From contig NC_064652.1 of assembly GCF_001723175.1 (NCBI RefSeq), positions 1,240,001 through 1,304,000 on the forward strand: 64,000 bases of DNA, given 5' to 3'. Position 1 is the stretch's first letter; the number at the start of each line of letters is the position of its first letter. The stretch comes from Penicillium oxalicum (lineage: Eukaryota; Ascomycota; Eurotiomycetes; Eurotiales; Aspergillaceae). Below the pieces are notes generated by a model. The model worked only from the letters and a program-made list of their open reading frames with translations. It was not told the DNA's origin and made no database searches. Shown here piece after piece: positions 56,241 through 64,000 of the stretch. Both the position numbers and the translations under genes were made by a program.

Positions 56241-57136
56241 TCACGGTTTGCCAGATTGATAAGAAGGCAGATCATCTCCTCGGTCCACCTGTTCCTGATT
56301 GCCTCGCGCACGCACCTGCAGAGTCATACCCACGGAAAGACAGATGATGACGACGATGATCTCCTCCAGCACAGACATCATCAACAGAGCGGTGACATTG
56401 CCATCCAGCATGCTAAATGCTGAATTGTGCGAGAACCACGTCAAGAGGGCGTATAGTAGCCGGACAAAGATGAACGGAGTCGACAAGGCAACGGCCAGCA
56501 AGGTACGCTTTTCGCCTGTTTCGATTCCCCCCGTCGCAGACTCAGAAGGACGAGAATTGCAACCATCATCGCCCAGCAGAGGACGTACAGAGCCATGCCA
56601 ATCTTGACCTTGCTGTCGGGGGTCTGAAAACCCGAGGGGGACATGTTGGCGGTGATACCGGCGATGCTCAATGCCAAGGCAGCGATGGTGACGAGGCGAA
56701 AGATGTTGAAGGTGAGATTTGGGAGAGCTTTCCGCCCAGTCATCTTTTCAATGGAGAGGTCACTTCGGGGGGGAGTTAGTGTCTGCAAGTCACATCGCCT
56801 TTCCTGATTTCGAGAAAAACAAAGCTTATCTGTGAGGCAGGGGGAAAGTGTGGCTTACGCCCGAGAGAGAAGACCGGCACAGGCGAGCATCAACGGAGAG
56901 AGGCCGATAGAGCTGCAAATCGCAGCGGCAGTGAACAGCCCAGCGGAGGGGTTGTTTATCGTGGCGAGATCACAGCATGCACCCACGATCCGAGCCAGGG
57001 CGAAGATGGCCAGAAAGAGAAAGCCACTATTCGTGCGGAAGCCATGTCGAACGACGAGGAACACTGCGACAAACAAACTGAGAAAGTAGAAGACCAATTC
57101 GAGAATAGAAAGACCGTGTCGATAACCGATAGTCAT
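56241..57136 (-). CDS. Multi-span membrane protein (DUF7702-like) with apparent frameshift
   Basis: Exon 1 is 57136-56859 and exon 2 starts at 56762. The intron (96 bp, GTAAGC, branch CTAAC 10 nt before CGAAG) keeps the frame: LLSRA-DLSIEKMTG. The protein starts MTIGYRHGLSILELVFYFLS and has about seven hydrophobic spans, as in a fungal family of unknown integral membrane proteins. After LCWAMMVAILVLLSLRR the frame is lost: the reading continues in another frame as GEKRTLLAVALSTPFIFVRL and runs to the stop at 56241 (LEEIIVVIICLSVGMTL, then a charged tail). The break coincides with a run of six C (56527-56532 on the plus strand). Either a sequencing/assembly indel or a true inactivating mutation; an intron short enough to fix it (26 nt) is implausible. 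About 265 aa if intact. Confidence 0.7.
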
Positions 57137-57988
57137 GATGGTGAGTGTGGGTGTGTAGGTACGAAAGACTCGTTAATGAGATGACTTATATGGGAAAAGG
57201 GTATGAATGTGGTCAGATGCTTGAGCCCGTGGAGTAGGTAGACTGGTTTGGGCGTAAAAGTTGAAGGGAAAGATGATACTTTGGTGGTTGGCATGACTGC
57301 TTAAATGTAGGAATTGTCCAGTCCAGATGTTGTCTAATTATCTGATTTCCATTTAGTACACCGAGATGGAAGTAGCAGATCCTCAGAGGCTGAGTTGATG
57401 TGGCTCACAACTTGAATCTGCAGTACCTCGCGGATTTTGCCCAATTCGGCACGTTTGAGAACTATTCGAATGAGACTCGAACAAGCCGAAAGCCCGCCGC
57501 CCCCACAGTCCAGAGATTTGGCTGTGATAGGTGTCCACCAATCTCGAGGACCGAATGGGTGTGCTTACTCTCATTCGTCAGCAATGGCTCGAGGACTGGA
57601 TGGACTAGAATTTGTAGGTGCCTGGAGTCTCAACCGGGGCTTCACACGGCCTGCCAAGTTCCAACGGGGCTGAAAGACGACACAAGCTTTACCCGTTCGC
57701 CACACGGTCCCCACCGGGAAACTCCCAGAAACTCAGCTCGTCGCAGCGCATACTCAACGTGGACTAGCGCGCTGACTGGATTCCCCGAGTGGGCGCATTC
57801 CGCGAGGAGGCTGTGTGGTCGTCGCTCGGGTACATCCGCGACATGGTGCCCCGCTGAGATCGTTTCCGTGATGAACACCGTGGACTTTCTGTTAGCCTCC
57901 TTGGTTGCTTGAATCCCTCAGAAAACGCAGGAAGGAAAAGGAAGGCTCTGGTCGCCGACCTGAATGAAGTTCTTGTGTCCACTCCATC
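57137..57988. other. divergent region, membrane protein / Zn2Cys6 gene
   Basis: About 850 bp. Open frames on both strands (to 170 codons at 57400-57912) overlap and show no domain. No phased CCCG array was found here. Confidence 0.5.
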
Positions 57989-59875
57989 ATGGTGTATTGT
58001 GGCAAGCCAAGTAAGGGCTGCGGCCATTGCCGCAGTAGAAAGATCCGCTGTGATCAGGCCCGACCAGCCTGTGCGCAGTGTATTCGCGCGAAGAGAGAAT
58101 GCCCGGGATATCGGGATCAACTTTCATTGATGTTTCGCGATGAGAGCAAATCGGTGGTCCGAAAAGCCAAAGCTGGGGCCGGGAGCTCCCCGTCCAGTCG
58201 GGGCAGACCAAACGGCGTGTCTGTACGCTCGTCTCGCACTGCATCCCCAGACAGGAATGAGGGGACACTCGTGTCGCAAGACCCAGCACATTCTTTCCGA
58301 TCCGACAAAAGTGGCTTGGTGGAACTTGGCACATCCACTTGCTGGGCCCGATCACCAGAAGTTCAGCCCTCCACAGAAGCATCCAGAGAAGAGGCGATCT
58401 GCTTTTTCTTGCGTGGAAATGCGGTTCCAGGAAACCTGTGGATGGGAGAGCTTTTGGATCGGTTCTTGGCCGGGCCGAGCACCACACCGAGTATGAAAGC
58501 GATGCAATCGAGCTTACTCGCGGTCTCCTCGGCGATGCTCTGCCGAGCCCGCAAGATCAGAGCACTCACACGGCTGGCACAAGAGGAATATGTGTCGGCG
58601 CTCAACTTACTGAACACGGCTTTGACGGATGTGGAAGATGCCAAGTCCAATCAAGCCTTGGGGGCGGTCATACTGCTTGCCATGTACGAGGTGAGTACGA
58701 GGCTAGAATCGCCGATAGTGTCTGCCTTTCCACCGCCAGCAACAATTTGATTTGCATAGCTAAGACTGTGCCCCTCCACAAATCAGATTGTCACCACCAG
58801 AGCCCCGCGAGATATCAATCAATGGACGAAGCATATCTCAGGGGCGACCGCTCTTTTGCATCTCAGAGGTCCAGAGCAAGTCAATTCAGAGATTGGCCTT
58901 AAGTTGTTCTTACATTTACGTTATCAGATCGTATGTTCTGGTTTGTCCCATGTTCCTGCGTCATGAAAGCTCATCCCCTTCCAGGTGATCAGTTGTATTC
59001 AACGGACTGTCCGCGTGCCGGAATCTTTGCTCCACTACACAGGGTATGCTATATCGCTCCGACCAGCTGAGGCCCAAAGTAACCGCTTGATCATGGTCAT
59101 CAGCCGATTGGCAAGCCTGCGCGCAGATCTTCGTGAAGGGATCTTGACCGACAGCCGGGAGGTTCTGGCAACCACATCGAGCATCGAGGCCGATCTCGTC
59201 GCGTGGCTGGCGACTCTACCGCCCGAGTTTAATTACCAGACTCACACAGTGACTCCTCACGAGCTTCGGTGGCAGAAGCGCCGTGGAGGGCTGATTCCCT
59301 ACGATGGGCAATATCACGAATACCCCAACATATGGATCTGCAACACGTGGAACCAGTATCGCTGCACGCAGATCATCATCGATGAAATCGCGCTGGAACA
59401 CATTCGAAAGCTATCCCAATCCTCGACGACCATGCCGCTTTCCGATGAGATACGGCAACGGTGCAGAATTGCCCGGGCGAAAATTCGGCGATTGGCGGTT
59501 GAAATCTGCCGCAGCATCCCATGCATCGTCGGCGCCCACCTGGACCATCGCTCGCCAAGCGCTCTGCCTCCGGAAAGATGCATGGGGGGACTCATGGTGC
59601 TCTGGCCGCTCTTTCTCGCGGGAATTGTCGAGAGGCCGGGCCATTCGTTACGCCGGTGGGTCATTCAGTGCCTTAGACTGATTGGTCACACCTTTGGGCT
59701 CGACCAGGCCCTCGCTACGATGGATATCGTGGCTGCCGATGCTGGTATCCTGCGAGAGACTGATGAGCGCGCCGTAGCGGAAGAGATTGTCTTGCCTACG
59801 GTCTTGGAGAGCTCTGTAACATTACCAGATGTTCATTATAGTCAGGTTCCGGCGTCGTCAGAGACAATCATTTGA
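57989..59875 (+). CDS. Zn2Cys6 transcription factor
   Basis: Three exons: 57989-58690, 58787-58930 and 58985-59875; 578 aa. The N-terminal cluster C-x2-C-x6-C-x6-C-x2-C-x6-C starts at residue 11 (CGHCRSRKIRCDQARPAC) and runs into ECPGYRDQLSLMFRDES, a continuation common in this subfamily. Intron 1 (96 bp, GTGAGT..ATCAG) gives LLAMYE-IVTTRAPRDINQW. Intron 2 (54 bp, GTATGT..TCCAG) gives HLRYQI-VISCIQRTVRVPE. Both junctions yield normal family sequence (WTKHISGATALLHLRG). The linker (60-130) is Ser/Arg-rich. Proteins of this shape are often annotated only by domain; targets are unknown. It is divergent from the frameshifted membrane-protein gene. Confidence 0.9.
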
Positions 59876-61207
59876 GCTCGGTTCTGTCGAGGTCACGTAG
59901 ACGGCCGTGTAGGCGTTGCCATATGAAGGGGCCTGGTTGGCCAAGCATCTAGATGCGTCACACTTGAGGCAGATTTTGGCCGGGGTTGATATTCTCAATA
60001 CTGATTCTGTTTTTCATTTCAGACCACGCTTGGACTCCTGGTATTTTACAGTTTTGACTCTGTCTGAAGCCTCCCAATACCTTTGGGACAAGGAAATACC
60101 TCGAATTGGTCCCCTCTTTTCCTGAGCTCCGATAGGGGTCGATGATGACATCAATCAGGCTTGATGCTGCCCATGGAGGTGCAAAAATCCTCACTCACCC
60201 ACAAAGCCAGAATCATGGCCGTCGTGTGTCAATCAGGCCGCCCACAGGCACCCAGTAGTAGTCACCAAGTAGCGGGCATCCTTCCGAGGCTGTCCAGCCG
60301 TAACGAGTAAAGTCACGTTCTTTCCAGCTCCGCCTTAGTCAAAGATTCAAGTTCCCGGACGCATCGACTCAGCCCTGTGGCTAAGCGCCCCCAAATCACG
60401 GCACGTCACTTGAGACGAGCGGTGTAAAAGACCTGTGGACCAACTAGACGCGCCATGGACCTGTCCTTTGGACACTCTTTATTGATGACGCCGCATATAG
60501 TACCATCAGACCATGGATTTGACACTGTGCCCAGCACCACAGATGAGTTGAACCTCCCAGTTTTAGCGCTGTGCATCCCATCAAGGCGCGACTAGGAACT
60601 GTCAAAAGCCGTTTTCTAGAAAACCTTGTCGCATTATGGATTGCAGTCCCCGCCAGCCTTACCTTACTATGTCAGTTATGAGTTTCGAACTAAACTCTTC
60701 GAGTCAGGATTCTGCCTCGTCCTTGACCTGATTGTAAGTTAATTCTCCTATTATGGTCTTCGCAGAGGCCCCACGGCCTTTCAAGTCTTCGAGGTTGGAG
60801 AAGGCTCAAGTCATCCACTGGCGCTCAGATGTTTTTTTCTCTCTCGATTCGTGACCGCAGTCTCTTTCACGGATCCATGGGAATAGTCTTCTACATAATG
60901 TGTGTAACTCTGGCCGCGCCACGATTTCGCCTTGAGAAACAAAGGGGGAAGGGATGATTGCTTAGGCAGCATTGTCTGGAGGCTGAAAGGCTGCGCAAAC
61001 ATTGTCTGGTGAATCAAGGTATATAAGAGGGCGGGGGGTTGGCACCTGTTGAAAGTCCATCACAGATACAGTGTATACCAAAACACGAGGCTATTAACTC
61101 CCAAGATTACTCGAACATCTTGAACCAGCTTTGTGTCTGTTCAAGAAGCAGATATTTCTTCTTACTTTATCGTGGAATCGCATTCGCCGCTATTTCTGAA
61201 ATTCAGC
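59876..61207. promoter_or_regulatory. intergenic and promoter of the vWA gene
   Basis: About 1.3 kb without a supported gene. Close to the vWA gene are two direct copies of CATTGTCTGG (60970-60979 and 61000-61009) exactly 30 bp apart, followed by TATATAAG at 61020-61027. Confidence 0.5.
60970..61027 (+). promoter_or_regulatory. direct repeat plus TATA box of the vWA gene
   Basis: The decamer CATTGTCTGG occurs twice at 30-bp spacing (about three helical turns). The second copy ends 11 bp before TATATAAG, about 180 bp before the ATG. The layout resembles a paired activator site; the factor is unknown. Confidence 0.4.
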
Positions 61208-62275
61208 ATGTCGCCATCTGAGTATTCTGTGCCACCTTCCAAGTGGTCCTCATTTCCTACTCGACAACCCAATACTCAGCGACGGGCAGGTCCCTTGCCC
61301 GACAGCTCCTGGTCCAAATCCCCCGTAGCCAGTACAGCAGCCGCCGCACCCACCAGCCCATCAAGTCAATACAATATCCCACGAACCTCCATTTTCAACC
61401 GCTACCGGATACAGCCACGCACCTCTCGATTCGAGTCGGAACCACCGGCGGGGGATCCGCCCACCTACGAAGCTTCCCAACGTTCCCAGCAAGACCACAG
61501 GGCGAAACCCCTCCCAGCAATCCCCCAAAATTCCGCGCAGATTGACCAAGATGATCGATTCGCATTTCTCAAAGACTTCGACACCATCTTCCTCGTCGAT
61601 GATAGTTCCAGCATGAGCGGGCGCCGCTGGACCGAAGCCGAGGAAGCCATCTCGGCTATCGCTCCTATTTGCACCAAATACGACGCGGACGGGATCGATA
61701 TTTACTTCCTGAATCATCATCCCGTGCCCCCCGCGTCCACAACGGGTGGCTACTGCAACGTCACCACGGCGGAAGGCGTCCGCAAGATCTTCCGCAGCGT
61801 CCGACCTGAACGCGCGACCCCGGTCGGTCGACGTCTCCTGCACATCTTGCAACCGTATCTCCGTCGTGTACAGGCTATGCAGACAGCTCGTGCCGCCAAT
61901 GGAGGTGTACTGGATCCATCACTCTACGCCAAGCCGGTGAATATCATCACGATCACGGATGGCCAATTCACCGACGATGCGGAGAGCGTCATCGTGCAGG
62001 TGGCGCGGACATTGGATCGTGCAGGCTGTGATGTGCTGCCGTGGCAAGTGGGGATTCAATTCTTTCAGATTGGTGAGAACGAGTGTGCGAGACGTTTCCT
62101 TCAGGAGTTGGATGACGACTTGGGCCGATTGTGTCGCGAGGAGAAGGTGCGGGATATTGTGGACACGGTGCCGTGGCGCGGGATCTCGGGCCACGTGCTT
62201 GATGCCGAGGGGATCTTGAAGTGTGTGTTGGGTGCGGTGAATAAGAAATATGACCGACGTGATCGATCTGCTTAG
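61208..62275 (+). CDS. vWA-domain protein
   Basis: 355 aa from ATG 61208; an upstream extension of the frame has only a GTG. A Ser/Pro-rich disordered N-terminus (~110 residues, with PPTYEASQRS) precedes a von Willebrand factor A domain. Its metal-ion site is complete: DTIFLVDDSSSMSG (D-x-S-x-S, ~residue 127), ATPVG (Thr) and NIITITDGQFTDDA (Asp). C-terminal helices follow (ARRFLQELDDDLGRLCREEK). No signal peptide or membrane span, so it is probably cytosolic. Fungi have many such orphan vWA proteins; the partner and function are unknown. No intron. Confidence 0.9.
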   Translation: MSPSEYSVPPSKWSSFPTRQPNTQRRAGPLPDSSWSKSPVASTAAAAPTSPSSQYNIPRTSIFNRYRIQPRTSRFESEPPAGDPPTYEASQRSQQDHRAKPLPAIPQNSAQIDQDDRFAFLKDFDTIFLVDDSSSMSGRRWTEAEEAISAIAPICTKYDADGIDIYFLNHHPVPPASTTGGYCNVTTAEGVRKIFRSVRPERATPVGRRLLHILQPYLRRVQAMQTARAANGGVLDPSLYAKPVNIITITDGQFTDDAESVIVQVARTLDRAGCDVLPWQVGIQFFQIGENECARRFLQELDDDLGRLCREEKVRDIVDTVPWRGISGHVLDAEGILKCVLGAVNKKYDRRDRSA

Positions 62276-63445
62276 GTACGGTGCGCTCACGTCCAGCAGT
62301 GTTGACTTGGAGGGTCCTGTGTGGGTTGGACTGGAGGGAAGGGGTGGTGTGGGAGGATGGGATATTTAGGTAGGTTTGTGGTCTTTTCTGTTATGTCTCT
62401 TTGGTGTACATCTTACTGTTGATTATGCCAATTACTGTATCCTCGAGAAGTGGGTTTATGTTTAGTTGGCTGCATGGGGACAGAGATTGATTCAATGATA
62501 ATTTATTCTTTGCCTGCGAGAGCCTTCAATGTGGACCCAATCTTTGGAAACTTACTAGTATTTACTTTCTCGATTTTCCGGGGCCTGTGATCAAGGTGAA
62601 CTTGATGCAAGTCAAAAGAGGCAGCCCGCCAAGTTTTAGAAAGAACATGGCGTCTGGCCATGCGAGTGATTAGTTCAACTTTGAGTGACCACAATCTGAC
62701 TTGTCGTCATTGTGCCGTCCCCGCAGTTGACACGTTCGTGAGCGAACACTCGACGATCCCTATAGGTACAAGCCCAAATGCCGATGGATACGATTCTCCC
62801 CTCGCTCACACACGCACACCCCCGACAGAAATATAAGCACACCACGAATTTACCAAGGCTCTCTCCACTCTGTATACGCCCAGGTCGTCCACCCTCCATA
62901 TTGTTTTCTAGATTCTCGGTGGTAGAGATTACTTAGTACCGTCTCCGAAGGTGATGATTCAGGAAGTAACGTGACCATCAAACAGTTATCTTCGCCCTCA
63001 GCTCCCCAGACATACTCAGACTGGGTACCGGTCTTTGAGTTTGAGCTCGAGTTCCACTTCTTCCTCGAACGCACCATCGGAGTCCAAAAGGGTCCCCACC
63101 GGAGAATTCAGGGGTTTATTGTGTAGAGTGCAGAGCCCAGGCACCGATTCTTGGCCCAATTGGACCAGTCATATCCCAAATCATCTCGGACAAGAGCCTT
63201 GTCGAATCCCACCGTCTCCGTCTGAGAAAAAAAAACTGCAGAGCAGAAACTCTGCGACGTTCGAACCGCCCTGGTGGGGACTTGACTGCCGAGCTAAATT
63301 TCCCAGTAAACCCCGGCGGAACCAATCATCAGCTGGCGATGGCCGATCTCCGAGCGTGGCTTGTTTTTCCTCCCCCCCTCCCTTTCTCTTTGGGCCTTTT
63401 TATTTTTGTTGCATCGACTTGGCCGCGACATGGGTTTTTGGCCCC
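62276..63445. other. region right of the vWA gene
   Basis: 3' UTR of the vWA gene and then low-complexity, CT-rich sequence with short ORFs only. No gene recognised. Confidence 0.5.
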
Positions 63446-63468
63446 GGGGGGGGGGGGGGGGGGGGGGG
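63446..63468 (+). repeat. 23-nt poly-G run
   Basis: An uninterrupted G run preceded by CCCC and followed by TGGG. It lies in a GC-skewed low-complexity stretch. The length may vary between cells or assemblies. Confidence 0.9.
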
Positions 63469-64000
63469 TGGGAAGATAATTTGTGAATCTGACTGCATGC
63501 CAGCTGAGTGTGGTACGATCTGGAAATGGGAATCCACTGGAGGGATTGGATGGATGTATTGGGAGCTTACCTGTAGAACTGGTAGTATGATTTGGACGAA
63601 TGGAAGAGACGGCTCATGACTTGCAGATTTGGGAGATTTCTACCGAACGGGGGCTGTTTGTTCTGTGGCTGGTGATTCCTTTTCCTTGAGGCTGGCTGAC
63701 GGCTGGACATCCACCCGTCAGCCTCATGGATGTACATATTTTCATGTTTTTTTGGTACTCCTTCCATCGTTGGGGCTGGAAGAACTTTAGCAGCAATGGA
63801 AAATCGCTGTAAGTGTGGTGGGATAAGAGGAGGATGGGGGGGGACAAGATTGGTGTTCTTGGATGATTGATGTGATCGGAAGCTCGAGATTTCGCATGGT
63901 GTTTCTATCGAATGCGACTCACCCGGAGGACCAAGAAACACGAGCGTTGGATGGAAGGATCAATGCTCTCCATATACAAGTACCAAATGGACACTCCTTC
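63469..64000. other. right-edge region without a recognised gene
   Basis: Short frames on both strands without domains; any gene here would extend past the window. Confidence 0.4.

Noticed and set aside
63035..63619. 194-codon frame spanning the second poly-G run
   Set aside because: It contains a poly-Gly stretch created by the G run and no conserved sequence.

Overview
The window looks like nuclear DNA of a filamentous ascomycete in the Eurotiomycetes (Aspergillus/Penicillium type). The evidence is many short introns (49-189 bp) with GTRNGT donors and CTAAC/CTGAC branch sites, Gal4-type Zn2Cys6 regulators, dispersed 5S rRNA genes of the ascomycete type beginning ACATACGACC, and a mix of housekeeping genes with transporter/regulator loci. 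No bacterial, viral or intact transposon gene was recognised.

Layout. 1-1527 (minus): 5' part of a JmjC-domain (KDM8/JMJD5-like) gene that runs off the left edge. 1982-3682 (minus): mitochondrial Obg-family GTPase (Mtg2). 3683-17224: about 13.5 kb with no gene I can support, including a 27-nt poly-G run. 17225-19344: MFS transporter (3 exons). 21098-24424: large Zn2Cys6 regulator (3 exons). 25920-28956: long J-domain protein (4 exons). 29993-31555: adenylosuccinate synthetase (4 exons). 32560-34659 (minus): mitochondrial DEAD-box helicase (Mss116). 35377-36537: AIF/AMID-like flavoprotein. 38380-39411: medium-chain reductase. 39981-40921: succinate dehydrogenase membrane subunit (5 exons, one of 18 nt). 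41336-42169 (minus): Maf-like nucleotide pyrophosphatase. 42480-42551: tRNA-Glu(UUC). 43787-44122 (minus): Ino4-like bHLH factor. 44691-45561: GFA/CENP-V-type zinc protein. 47016-48997: multi-exon protein of unknown function. 49754-50150: two direct 5S rRNA genes. 51241-52131: alpha/beta-hydrolase-fold protein with Ala at the nucleophile position. 52405-54003 (minus): Zn2Cys6 regulator. 54542-55945: DHA1-type MFS transporter. 56241-57136 (minus): seven-TM-like membrane protein with an apparent frameshift. 57989-59875: second Zn2Cys6 regulator. 61208-62275: vWA-domain protein. 62276-64000: no gene.

How the genes may work together. The left and middle parts are mostly housekeeping, with a mitochondrial flavour (Mtg2, Mss116, SDH subunit D, possibly the AIF-like protein). 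The Mtg2 and Mss116 promoters share the palindrome TTATCGATAA next to a CACATG element. The right part (51-60 kb) looks accessory. A hydrolase-fold protein, a Zn2Cys6 regulator and a drug:H+ antiporter-type transporter lie side by side. Strictly 8-bp-phased CCCG repeats occur upstream of the hydrolase and in the regulator/transporter divergent promoter. This suggests, but does not prove, a small locus controlled by its own regulator.

All exon boundaries were read by eye from splice consensus and reading frame; no alignment or expression data were available.
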